DNA from: Agroathelia rolfsii
Lineage: Eukaryota; Basidiomycota; Agaricomycetes; Amylocorticiales; Amylocorticiaceae
Direction: 5' to 3'
Assembly (NCBI GenBank): GCA_018343915.1
Contig: JABRWF010000002.1
Span: 2,790,001-2,854,000, forward strand
DNA length: 64,000 bases
A program made the translations under genes and the position numbers. The notes under the pieces were generated by a model. That model had not been told where the DNA came from, ran no database searches, and worked only from the letters and a program-made list of their open reading frames with translations. This document shows positions 23,016-33,765 of this stretch, piece by piece (position 1 is the first letter of the stretch; every line of letters starts with the position of its first letter).

Positions 23016-25058
23016 TTAATTAGCAACTACTGAAGGATTCCGAGCCAGTGATTGTCCTGGTGGCCTTGACACTGCCCTTGGTGGTCGAGCGGGCGGTTCT
23101 GCTTTTTCAATGGGCGCCGTATTCGGTTCACTGGCCTGAGGGCGTACGAAAAGTGAGCGTACGCGATGGATGCCACGAGTGACCATCACGCCGCATCGGT
23201 GTACGGTAAAGACGACATACTGTAACCCAAGCATGATCCCAACAAACGCACACATGACAACTACCGCCGTAGGCCAAGTCGACCAAGCTACAATGAGGAG
23301 GAATAGCATGAGTGTTAAGGCGGTGATGAGTAGCATGAGCGCTGGTAAGCGAGCAGTAATGCAAAAGAAAAAATAAGTGCCGAAAACGTCCAAAGCTTTA
23401 CACTATTTTGTCAAGACATGAATGATATGGACATGTAGGATGAAAAATAGATACTTGCCCTGAATTTATCAGCATTTGCCCCTGAGTAGGAAAAGATTAA
23501 CCAGGAATCAACCAAAATTCCCAAGCCCGACGAAATGCTGCCAATAGCAACCATGCGGGTCGCAAGTTCGTTGATAATGAACAATGTACCAGAAGAGAAA
23601 CCGAAAACAGCAGCAAAAAGACTACCATTATGAACAATGTCAGCAAAATTCTCAACAAAAAGCTCATTAGTTCCCTTACGCAGATAATGAAACAAGCTAA
23701 ATAAATTGTCATTAGCAACTCTGCATGAAATGGTAGCATTATACTCACCGAAACACCAACATTCCACCATTCAGACTGTATTTTGGAAAGTACATCCTCT
23801 ACGGCAGAATCATCCCTAGCGGCTTTGAGATGACGATAGGGAGACACCTTTTCAATAACAACCTCGAACATGCTATCCTGGGACCGAATGCTGTCCGTAT
23901 CAAGGGAGTACTGAGGAAGTTCTGAGGTATAAGTCTCTTCGACGCATCTAATGTTGATGCAAGGGTCCCTATTGGGAAAAAGAGGACAGGAATCTGAGTT
24001 ATTACACAGGTCCTCAAGCCCCAATAATGGCTTTTCGGCCTCTGGCTCAGACAATAACGAAAAATCGGACGAATGATCTTCCATATCCGACCATAGCTTA
24101 AAGCCCTTGCGACGACGAATGCGTCCTCGAGATGATCGCGCGGTACTAATGGATGATATTTTATCACTATGTTGGCTCCCCTTAATCGGCTTCCAAAGCG
24201 CTTCCTCAGGATGCACAGACGAAATGGGCGATATGGGCTCTCCGCCACCTACGTAAACACACTCGTTCAGATATTGAGGATAGTTCTAAGGAAAATCCGC
24301 TCACTTGCAAAGTCTCGTTCGCTAGAATGAGATCGAGATGATGATGTAGAAGCAATCGGCACCGTGGAGTGTGATGGTGGAGTGATTTTTAGGATGATAT
24401 ATGCTGCATTGCGAGCATTGGATTGATTCTGGCGTTTGACTTTGGTTGCCGTATCGCATGGTCCCAATTTCACTTCACAACCTGATCTTGCGGTATGAAT
24501 GCACGATTTACGAAGTTGCATGATAATAGTGTACACATACGAGACTCAGTGCCTTGTTTCTTGGCAAGTTCCCCCAAAGTAATGTTAGTCGCACAAACGA
24601 GTGAGCGTTTGCGACCTTTCTTTTTTGATTGGCCTTGAATCCAGACCTTGAGTTGTAATTGCATGAACTCATGGACGTCATGTCTGTATGGATATATCAA
24701 CGGTTGCACCTCAAATGCAATGATCCCACTTCGGTTATGACTCACAGAATAACAGGGACCTTTTGATTGGGATTCTCCCCATTAACACCAAGGACTAATT
24801 CGTGATCAGCACAATCCCGAGGAGTGAGTGTGAGGATTGGCCTCCATGACTTCTCGCGCCGTAATGTAGCGAGGCCCTGTGCACGAATAACTGAATTAAA
24901 AAATAATGAGCACTTATTCGCAGGCTAGAAGACGGACGCGTGAAGTGAATCATACCGTTTAACTGCCACGATCTGTGATATGTATATGTCAGTTCATATA
25001 GTCCAAGTAAGAAGTCGCCAGACGTGACTAACCCAGGTGGATAAATCTCGCGAGCCAT
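23016..25058 (-). CDS. C2-domain protein with C-terminal TM segments
   Basis: I do not recognise a named family. The N-terminal ~150 aa look like a C2 domain: SWQLNVIRAQGLATLRREK, WRPILTLTPRDCADHELVLG, KVPVILHDVHEFMQLQLKVW, LVCATNITLGELAKKQ and NAAYIILKITPP. A disordered, basic then acidic linker of about 200 aa follows (RSSRGRIRRRKGFKLW and others). The C-terminal part is hydrophobic with four or more membrane segments, including GSLFAAVFGFSSGTLFIINE, FFFCITARLPALMLLITALT and TWPTAVVVMCAFVGIMLGLQ, then a Pro-rich tail. Two splice choices matter: intron 23675-23748 (GTGAGT to GTAAG) restores frame, and intron 23403-23458 appears to be GC-AG (AGG|GCAAGT). The start is uncertain; an upstream exon is possible. 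It may tether membranes, by analogy only. Confidence 0.6.
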
Positions 25059-25728
25059 GGCTTGGACTCGGAATAGTAAACAGTGCTGGCAGCTGTATGG
25101 CGACTAGTAGGTAAGTAGACCAGTGACACTCCGTCTAGCCAATTTTACGCCCAACAATTGAGAAAAATGGAGCTAGAGAGTTTTAGACAGGAATCGGTCG
25201 AGATGAAGACAGCCTAATAAACAGCTGTGCGAGGACAAGCGCCCGCACAGCGTTGCACTGCCGGCCAATTCGCATCATTGCCGCAGTCATGGTGCTGCAT
25301 CATGCATCATGCATCATGGCGCTAAGAGCTCAGGCTTATGTAATGCGCCTAGTCCAAGGGTTAATCAATGCCAAAGCTGCAAGTTGTACCGTAACTCTCA
25401 TACCATAGTTACTGTGGCAAAGAATGTACCCATGGACACAAAAATAGGCACAGGTCCCTCAATGTTATTACTCAAAAACCTTGGTAGAGCCATTCAAACA
25501 ATACATTTGTTGTTACCAACCCATCATGATGGGGATCAAGATAAACCAACAAAGATGCAGTGGTACAATCAGAGAACAAAGAACAGGTTTTTGAGATCCA
25601 GCGAGAATTATTATAATACAAGTTTGGTGATGTAGGCTGCCCGTTTGGTTCGTTTTACTTTCAAATCACTTGTCTTATTCCATCTAGTAATGCCCAAACA
25701 CCCCAAGCACCTGCCAAGGATAATAATA
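25059..25728. other. Intergenic, 670 bp, with short GCATCAT repeat
   Basis: Lies between the start of the C2 protein and the stop of dihydroxyacetone kinase. It contains a short tandem repeat of GCATCAT units at about 25297-25318. Short plus-strand frames here show no family sequence. Probably the promoter of the C2 gene and the 3' flank of the kinase. Confidence 0.45.
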
Positions 25729-28208
25729 TTAGGACACCTCGATCAGCTTTGACATCTCACAGCCAGCCATACCTGGATCTGGGATATCAGATTCACTGAG
25801 CCCACTCTGCTCAACGTATGCAGCTCTGCCAGCCTTTGCCTCTAATTTCCGAGTTGCTTCAGTAGCGTTTTTGGCCTGATCTACTGCTAAACCAAAATCG
25901 TTCGGAGACGCTTTGAAGGCCGTCACGAAAGCATCCAAAGGATCCACAAGGGTTCTCGAAGGTGGCCGCGCGCGAGTATATTGATATAGTGCCTGCAAAG
26001 CAGAATTGGCGGCTGCTGCCCATACTGGAGGACTGGCCACGGCATGTTGACGAATTTCTTGTGCATAGGTGCGTAATGCAGAAACAAGGCCATTAAAATA
26101 TATGGAATACAAGGCACCAGAGGTCCCACCCATGACTTCCTCAACCTATATCAGAACAGCACATCAGATTACCCTGCGATGTAGTTCGGGCTCGGACTGC
26201 GATACTGACCTCCGTGGCGATAAAAAGAATAGATACAATGATGTCCTTACCATCTATCCTCCCAGACGATACTGCAGTAAGGATAGCTGCACAATGTTTC
26301 ATTATTTTCGTGCATTCCAATACTCGTATCGAAAAAAAAATCTTCCATACCTTCAGCCCCTGCACGTAAAGTCAGACCTGCATCACCATCACCCGCTATG
26401 GTATCGCATTTTGTTATGTATGGCTCCGCAGCAATGACGCTTTGACAAGCTGCTGTGATGACAGCTGTCACTAACCCGGGGTCGCTTGCTTTTGAATACT
26501 GAGCTCCAGTAAGATTATCGACAAATATAGGATCTATACCAAGTAAAGCGGTCTCCGGAGCGCCTGTTTCAACATTTTCTTGATTTTTGGTTTGTGAGCG
26601 AGAACCTGAGGAACTATCAGCAGAACCTGAGGATTTCTTGTCAGTACCAAATCGCCATTTCGAGCCTGGATCTTTTTCTTCGAGCAATTCAAGGATTTCA
26701 ATTGACGATAAACTCGACGCTGAGCCTTTCCTTGGGAGCACAAGTAGAGTGAGAGAGAACCCGGGCATGTTAAGAGACGTCTAAAGTATAATAAATTATT
26801 TCCTTATCATGATTCATTCCCAGACCCGGCCCTACGTACCATGAAGGTGCCAACCAGTGTTTTCTTGACAGAAAGTTGACTCTTCTGCTCTAGCCATAGG
26901 AGAGCGTCATTTGCGACACTCCCAAGCTCCAATTCACTTAGGCCGCCGAGATTGTTGACAAGGAGTACAACCTCATCATGTCCATCCTCTTTGAGAGATA
27001 GATACGATCTCTCAGGATCGTCTGTCGCCGTAAGCATAGTCATCATTTTGTCAATGACCCCAAGCGATGATGGAATAGGACGGATCCGAGCGAAGCCGGG
27101 TTCGTTGTGGATCCCTATTCAAACGTAAGAAGAGGGAATAGACGATGACGGAAATGGTTCTGCACCCATTCCAATTTCCATTTCATTATATGCGAGATGA
27201 CTTTCAGAAGCGCCCGTTCCAGGAAGCTGAAAAAATCGTTGAACATAGATTGAAATCGTTGAAAATTATGGTCTTAGAAATCTTCACGTACATGACAGTG
27301 TCCGAGTCCAACGGCCACCGTACCTATGTTTTCGGCGATATATTTGGCCGTAGCTTCAACCTGGTCGATATTCGCCCCTCGGCTCGCAAGAGCACCGGCA
27401 ATCTTATATACGAGGACCGTTCCAGCTAAGCCCCGACGACCTACAATTGTTGACTGGGATCGGGGCACTGAGCAGTCATCACCGACAATCAAGAATCTCA
27501 CAGGAGCCTTGGAGGACGAGACGGACGAAGCGACGTGTTTTTCCTTGACAAGGCCAAAGTGTAATACTAATAGGTCAATCGTCGGATCTCTTTAAATATC
27601 CAATGTTAGATGGTCATCGCTGGCGTACCGTCGCCGGTATAATTCTTGACAATTATCAGTGTCCTGGAACACAAAGTGAAATCAGCCGTAATTCTCGACT
27701 GGTAGGAACGAATATAGTTACCCTGCAGAATTGGTCACTAGCTCAATTCCTCTGCTGATCTGTCGTACGTTTGGAGAAGCAAATACATTGCCTAGATGAC
27801 AATGGTAATCTCGGATTAGACTAGTTCATAATTTAACCATACGCTCGTAGTACCTGTGACAGCAGCAGTTAATATTCCAGGAGTCACCCAACCCGAATGA
27901 GCAGGTTCATGGCCTGCACCACCGCCCGAGACAAGGGCGACCTTGGAAGGATCTTGATTCTTTAGATAGACAACTGGATTAGAATCAAGGACTTAGAGGC
28001 CTCACATGGTGAGTTAATACAAATTAAAGACCTCTGGATTCCTTATCCAGCAAAATTTTATCATCTACGCGTACGAGGCCACTCAGAGAGTCCAAAACGA
28101 GCTTGCTAGGGTCATTGACAATGTGCTTATCTGGGTAGATATTAAGGGCATATTTCAAACTTTTCAAACTTGAAGTATCAGCTCGAGCGGTTTGCTATAC
28201 GAACCCAT
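25729..28208 (-). CDS. DAK1: Dihydroxyacetone kinase
   Basis: Phosphorylates dihydroxyacetone (and glyceraldehyde) with ATP, for glycerol use and detoxification. The DhaK domain comes first: KHIVNDPSKLVLDSLSG, VALVSGGGAGHEPAHSGWV, GILTAAVTGNVFASPNVRQI, VRFLIVGDDCSVP, GRRGLAGTVLVYKIAGAL and NNLGGLSELELG. The DhaL domain follows after a Ser-rich linker: ITKCDTIAGDGDAGLTLRAG (Mg-ADP binding Asp residues), GGTSGALYSIYFNGL, VDPLDAFVTAF and the terminal DPGMAGCEM. Both halves are intact, as in single-chain eukaryotic enzymes. The start is inferred: ATG at 28208 contributes only ATGG before an intron (GTTCGT donor), giving M-DKHIVND; alternatives upstream run into stops. It diverges from DPM3 over 268 bp. 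Confidence 0.9.
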
Positions 28209-28476
28209 ATGCACAGTTTAAACCAGGGATGATACTATGTGATAGCACGGTGAGTGTCCTCTAGCAAGAGGGAGCTTGAAGCTCAGACTGATCATTGGCG
28301 GCAGTCGATCGTCATAAGTCATTTGACTCCGAAGCATCCACGTCGCCGGAAGCACTCATTGCAAGCTACAGAACTGTCTTCTCTAGTCCCAACCTACCAC
28401 TTTCTTCACGAGCTCTTCCTAAACCACTCCTTAGTTTTCCTTTCTATCAAGTAATATCTTTTTGAAAACCCAAATC

Positions 28477-28942
28477 ATGTCGCGTGCAACACGGGTTGCT
28501 GGATTCGCCGCTTTCGCCTCAACACTCTATTTGCTTCTCTTGTTCTCCGTTCTCCCTGTGCCCCTCTTAGACGCTACTGTAGCTAAACAGATCCTTCCTG
28601 TTGTACGCTATCATCTTGTTTCTCATAGCTACTCTGCACCTGACATAGTCTCATTTCTTTAGATTCCCTGGTGGCTGCTAGTCTCTTTTGGTTCATACTC
28701 GCTGTACTCCCTTGGCTGGGGCCTATTCACATTCCGTGATTGCCCAGATGCATATACTGAGTTACTAAGTGTACGTCCAATATTTACATGAGTTACATCA
28801 GTAATCCTTTGTTATGTTATCCCTCCATATTCGCTTGTGGCTCTCCTTTGAATGCTGCATATTTGCAAAATGTCTTATTTTTACGCAGGAAATAACACAA
28901 GCCAAAAACGAGCTACGTTCCAAGGGTATTTCTGTAGATTAA
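28477..28942 (+). CDS. DPM3: Dolichol-phosphate mannosyltransferase subunit 3
   Basis: Small ER membrane subunit that holds the catalytic Dpm1. Two N-terminal hydrophobic segments are visible (GFAAFASTLYLLLLFSVLPV and PWWLLVSFGSYSLYSLGWGL) followed by FTFRDCPDAYTELLS and ITQAKNELRSKGISVD. The F-x-DC-x-DA-x-EL signature followed by a short charged coil is diagnostic for DPM3. Two introns; about 95 aa, the expected size. The 268-bp gap to the dihydroxyacetone kinase start is presumably a shared promoter; I see no E-box in it. Confidence 0.87.
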
Positions 28943-29061
28943 ATTGTTGGATCGATCATGTCTCGTACAACAGGGGAGAGAGGGAGAGTGTTATCATTGT
29001 AGCCGGGAAATCTCGATAAAAATGATAAAATAGACCTATTGGCCTGATGATTTGAGATGAT

Positions 29062-29946
29062 TTAGCCCGGAAGACCAAGGCTTGCCCTCTGAAAGAAAGA
29101 TGAGAATGTGGTTTGCATGTCTTACATATGAATGCAAATTTGTTACATACTACTTGTAATACATTTGTACGGTCCTGAGGAGGGAGCTGTCGTATTTCGT
29201 CCGGTGTCATAGAAATCACACGCAGGATCATTGCCTAAGCAAGAAGTTTCTCAGGAACGCCGTGGCTAATTGCAATTACGCTTGCATACGTACCTTTTGA
29301 TCGTCAGGCAGAGCTGCAAGCGCATCAGGTAGCTGGTTCATGGCAGCCGGGGCGCGGGGTGGTTGTGACCCTGGGGGGTATGGATTGGATCCCGGCTGAG
29401 TAGGTGGTTGTCTAGGATATCCATTGGCGAGTGAGGGCTGCTGCGGGGCAATTGGTGGTGGGTGTTGGCCAGGAGATCCTATCCTGTTGGGTCCGGCCAA
29501 GTGAGGTGGGACGGAAGATGCTATGATGGGTGCTTGTGGATTAGCAGGCGAAGTTGCTGCATGTCGTGCGAGTGTTTGCTAGTCATGCACATTAGTCACA
29601 AAGGTGGACGGAATTCCTGAGAAGAAACGTCCCGCACATGAAGAACTTCAACGTTCACAGCGTTGATTTTGACCATGAGCGTAATGAGCGCATACGCAAT
29701 TTGAGGCTAATGTGTCAGTTATAGGTAATAAGTCAGACATTTCCACTATGTCCCATTTACGAAGATAACATTATTCAACCTGTACGTTCAATATAGCCCT
29801 TGCTTGCTCCGGAGTGGTCTTCTACTAGCAATGATATGAGAACATCATCAAATCGCGCAGTGGTATTGCTCCAGCTAGCCAAGGCGCACTTTCAGTTGGA
29901 TCAGTAGCTGCAAAAGCTCTTCTTCGGGTAAGGTGGGCGTAGACAT
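29062..29946 (-). CDS. CstF-64-like hinge/C-terminal protein lacking RRM
   Basis: Probable mRNA 3'-end processing factor. The start exon gives MSTPTLPEEELLQLLIQLK, followed by TTPEQARAILNVQ and PQIAYALITLMVKINAVNVE, which fit the CSTF2 hinge domain that binds CstF-77. A Pro/Gln-rich linker follows (SPGQHPPPIAPQQPSLANGY and onward), then DALAALPDDQK, AMILRVISMTPDEIRQLPPQ and LQVRASLGLPG, which is the conserved CSTF C-terminal helix bundle. The N-terminal RNA-recognition motif normal for CstF-64/Rna15 is absent, and nothing upstream on this strand encodes one. Similar RRM-less proteins may exist in other fungi (fission yeast Ctf1 is a candidate, from memory). About 190 aa; four or so introns. 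Confidence 0.72.
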
Positions 29947-30252
29947 GGCTAGTCAGAGTAAACGCGTCACAAAAGCCGGTGCAAGATGATGGTCAATGCC
30001 AGTGAATTAGTTTTCGGACATTCGAGCTGCAAGGCAACTTGTCTCTTGACGGTCGGACAATTGTTGAAATGACAACATGACTTCATCCTCAAGATAATAT
30101 TCGCTCTGATGTGTTCATGTCCTACCGTTCATGCTTGCGGTACATTTATGACATTAGACAGATTTTTATTTAAATCAATCAACTAATTTACAGATGAGAC
30201 CTCCTGGACACAGAACTAAATTGCCGCAGATCCAAGGAGGCGAAAAAGCTTC
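29947..30252. other. Intergenic CstF-like / glutaredoxin
   Basis: About 300 bases between two minus-strand genes, with AT-rich sequence near 30160-30195 that probably belongs to the glutaredoxin 3' flank. No element recognised. Confidence 0.4.
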
Positions 30253-30981
30253 TTACACAGACACCAATCCAGCCAGCTTGCCCTGACGCTCGAGAGCAGT
30301 GACGGCGTCATTACCTATTTTGATAGGGAAAGGGTTATCAGTGAAACTGTAAAGAGACAGAGCGCTAGTTGTTTGTATATTCTGGCTAACCTCCAATGTG
30401 CTTTTGGCCTATATGAAATCAGAGTTATTAGGATATTACACGATATCACAGAGTTAAGGAAGCTGACCAATGAAGATATTGGGAACAGTCCGTATACCTG
30501 TCTTGGACTTGAGATAGTCCTGTATTTCTTGTTCCTCGGGGAGCTCATCAATCCTAGTGAGTAATATAAGCATCTCAAATGCAGCATCCTCAAACGAAGG
30601 CAACGTACTCAAGGACTTTGACCTTAGCATCAGGGTACTTGGTTGCAAATAGATTTTTGCTGCTCCGGCTAAACGGGCACCAGCTCTAATTCAAAGAAAT
30701 ACTTTTATTAATTGATTGCCCTGATATTAGAGAGGATAAGCCATACCTTAGAGAAGATAGTGATATGGTTCTCTGCAATCGCAGACTAGCGGTATCTATT
30801 AGCCCTTTTGGAGCACAAGTCAGAAAATGGGCAATGTACGACGTACTTCAACAGTATCTTTGACAGTCATATTTCCTTGTGTCGTGCTAGAGGATGATGT
30901 AGATGTGGAGAAGAATGCGCCAGTAGATCGTGAGGATGTGATAAACAGCGAAGCAGTAGCGTTATAAAGGCGAGAGAGCAT
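30253..30981 (-). CDS. Glutaredoxin with CPFS active site
   Basis: Thiol-disulfide oxidoreductase or Fe-S handling protein. Exon order: MLSRLYNATASLFITSSRST, a Ser/Thr-rich stretch, then MTVKDTVE; SAIAENHITIFSK; SWCPFSRSSKNLFATKYP; VLE-IDELPEEQEIQDYLKS; GIRTVPNIFIG; and ...ALERQGKLAGLVSV. The core carries the TVP cis-Pro loop and the active site Cys-Pro-Phe-Ser, so the second Cys of classical CPYC dithiol enzymes is replaced by Ser. The N-terminus lacks acidic residues and is rich in Ser, Arg and Leu, like a mitochondrial presequence; a second in-frame Met starts a core-sized protein. Five or so introns. It diverges from NIF3 over 283 bp with a CACGTG E-box. Confidence 0.85.
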
Positions 30982-31264
30982 CACAGATCATGTGGGGATG
31001 GCTCAGCTAGTCAAGGGCCTCATCTTTGTCAGCATATGTCAGCATCGGCCACTATGTCATTTAGGCACGTGATCGTGCACTGCGCGCCACTAAATGGCGC
31101 GCCAGGAAGCGCGGTTGTTTGTTAATCTGGAACTGGAAGCATTTAGCAACTACCGATTATCGAGCTCAAAAGTGTATGCCCGAACTATTTTACGAAACAT
31201 GATTTGGGACCATCCTCAACATGATTTGTAACCCGCTTCAAATATAGGCCCGAATTTGTCAGCC
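30982..31264. promoter_or_regulatory. Divergent promoter glutaredoxin/NIF3 with E-box
   Basis: A 283-bp gap with CACGTG at 31066-31071 embedded in an inverted repeat GCACG-TGAT-CGTGC. Shared promoter inferred from layout. Confidence 0.5.
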
Positions 31265-32540
31265 ATGTCGATAGTCAGAACCATCTGCCGTGCCATGGAG
31301 CGTATCGCGCCTTTGAGACTCGCTGAAAAATGGGATAATGTGCGCAACGCATGATGATGATCAAAGAAAGGAAAAGTCTGATTAGCCCGATCCCCTCGCC
31401 TTAGGTTGGATTACTGCTAGGTTCTCCTGTCTTCTGACATATCCACTAGGTTTTCTCATTCGGCGTATGCTCCAAAATGAACAGAAGCCCCCACTCCCCG
31501 GCCTAATGCAAATCAAGTGTTACTGACTATTGAGTTAGTGAAGTCCAACTTTGCTTCCCAGTTCTTGAAACATATCCTCTGACTTATTGAGTTAGTCTAA
31601 CACCATCCGTACTAGCAGAAGCCGTGGAATCCAAGACGGGCATGATTGTAGCCTATCACCCTAGTATCTTTGCTCCACTTCGATCTCTCACACTTTCTGT
31701 CCCTCTTCAAGCCACGCTTCTCAAATGCGCAGCGCAGGGCATCTCCGTTTTTAGTCCCCACACTAGCCTGGATGCTGTTTACGGTGGCATGAACGACTGG
31801 CTCGCGGCCGGGTTGATCCAAAATACACCTTCGTCGCAGGTGACGATTTTGGGCACCGAGAAACGCGAACCCGAGACGAAGAAGGTAGAGGGTGGAGACG
31901 GTCGCCTGGTGACGCTCGGGGTGCCGCTGTCTATCGAGGAACTTATTCGACGAACAAAGAGCCATCTCGGCATCAGCCACGGTCAGTATCTTCTTCACTT
32001 CAACAAGTCAACGGTTCGTTACATCGCTATTGCGTGCTGAATTCTCTTTCCTTCTTCCTTAATAAATGATAGTGCAATATGGCTCTCCAGTATCATCAAC
32101 AGAATCTTCCCACATTTCGAGCGTTGCCATTTGCGTAGGTTCTGGTGGTGATATGTTGAGTGGTGTCGACGCAGATGTTTATCTGACTGGTGAGATGCAA
32201 CATGTATGGGAATTCGTCTTTTCATTGGCAGAGATAGCTGAGAACAAACAACGTTCCAACAGCATGTCGTCCTCGCGGCGGTGGCAGCCGGCAAACACGT
32301 CATACTTTGTACGCGTCGCCCAATACTTATCCTTCTCTACTGTGTTTAATGACCCTACCGACTCGAACTTTGTTTTCTTCTTAAACAGGTGGACACTCTA
32401 ACACCGAGCGTGGTTACCTACCAACGCTAGCGGAAAAGCTCAGGAAGGAGTTGAGCGCACCTGACGGTACCTCGGACTTCGTCTCTGGCTTGCAAGTGGC
32501 AATTAGCCAAGCGGACCGCGACCCACTTACAACATTGTAG
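31265..32540 (+). CDS. NIF3: NIF3/DUF34-family protein
   Basis: Member of the NGG1-interacting factor 3 family: conserved metal-binding proteins of uncertain activity, sometimes annotated as GTP cyclohydrolase I type 2. The first exon gives MSIVRTICRAMERIAPLRLA and EKWDN; then VGLLLEAPTPRPNANQVLLT, LTPSVLAEAVESKTGMIVAY with HPSIFAPL, SVFSPHTSLDAVYGGMNDWL, SSVAICVGSGGDMLSGVDAD, VYLTGEMQH, HVVLAAVAAGKHVIL and GGHSNTERGYLPTLAEKL. The HP, HTxLD and GHSNTER motifs carry the expected metal-binding His, Asp and Glu residues. The C-terminus ends just after QADRDPL. About 300 aa, normal for the family. Splicing of the first three exons was chosen to restore WDNVGLLLEAP and TIDLTPS. Confidence 0.88.
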
Positions 32541-33765
32541 TATGCTTATATCTCTGCATGAATCATGTACATATACCAAACACAGCGATATGCACACACC
32601 ATCCATAGTGGCGCTGAATACCAACTGAAGTAATGAACCACTTACTTTTCAAATTTCAATCAGTTCATTATCGACCATAGTTTTTTGAACTAAATTTTGA
32701 GCCAGGTGCATCCGCGGTGATGAAGAGTAACTGAACAACTCTACGTGTCGACAATACAAGCCGCAGCAGTCTGGAATTGGGGCCTATTGCGACAAGTCAC
32801 GACCGATGCGTTGGCCTGGTCAGCGTCAAAGGGGTTGGAGAACCGGGACGTCTGCCCCACTGTCCTTCGATAAAGAAGGTTCGAATGATGACGCCACTAC
32901 TCGGAGACGCTGGATATAGAACGGTGGAGCAACAGTATTGAAATGGGCCATGCGTACAGCTGTGCGCATTACACCTGGCGGACCTGCTGCCCAAAAACCT
33001 TGGCCGTTTGAATTGCTGTCGCCGCTGTTGTCGCCATCCCTGATCTTCCTGCTCATCGCTGCTGACAAATATCCAAACTCATCATATTGGTTGTTGTTGT
33101 GGGCTTGTGCCGACTCTATCTGCTATGGCCAACCAGAACACACCCATCAATCTTACTTCTCTAACACGAGGGCTTCTCGATGATGATTATCATACGGTAT
33201 GCGTTGGCGGACAGCTGATGTCGGAAGAGAAAGATGAAGAGACAGTATTTTCTCCATCACAGTGATGTGGGTGACGTACTGGTTCGGGTTCGCACAATAA
33301 ATACGACCTGTCTCAAGTCGCTACCACTGGCATGATGAATTACTCCCAACTCCACGGTGTGGTTCATTTGACGTGACATGTCGAGACTGGACTGGTGACT
33401 TGTGTGGCCGTATGGAGATGCACATCACGTATCATTGACACTGGCACAGATAGCATATGTTAAGTGCAGAAGTAAAATCTATTTTGTCAATTACGATATT
33501 TAATTATTATAATTTATGATTATGTACAATAAATTTATGCGGTACAGTAATAACATTGTCCCTTCACATCCTACGTCATGCAAAAGACGGGACACGGACA
33601 TACAGAATCACGTGATATTTTAATCGGGGTTTGAATCCGTACCTCGTCGTTCAACTTGGCAAGATGCGCTTGCAGCAGCTTCGACTACATATTGTTCTAC
33701 ACAGACACTATTGACTACGGCGGCTTCCATTAGCTGTCGGACTACGAATAATATTGCTGAACAAC
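32541..33765. other. Intergenic, 1.2 kb; AT-rich tract and E-box
   Basis: No supported gene between NIF3 and the TPX2-domain gene. It contains a strongly AT-rich stretch at about 33478-33540 and a CACGTG E-box at 33609-33614, about 150 bp upstream of the TPX2-domain ATG. Overlapping open frames around 32800-33180 on both strands look random in composition. Confidence 0.5.

Noticed and set aside
23497..23748. Continuation of the C2 protein's linker frame through 23497
   Set aside because: Gives a stop after a low-complexity hydrophobic run; splicing 23675-23748 leads to a membrane-protein frame that continues through the next exon.
25297..25318. GCATCAT repeats as a CRISPR or satellite
   Set aside because: Three adjacent short units without spacers; a simple tandem repeat in a eukaryotic genome.
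33620..33640. tRNA B-box-like GGTTTGAATCC
   Set aside because: No matching A box or acceptor stem around it; no cloverleaf can be drawn.
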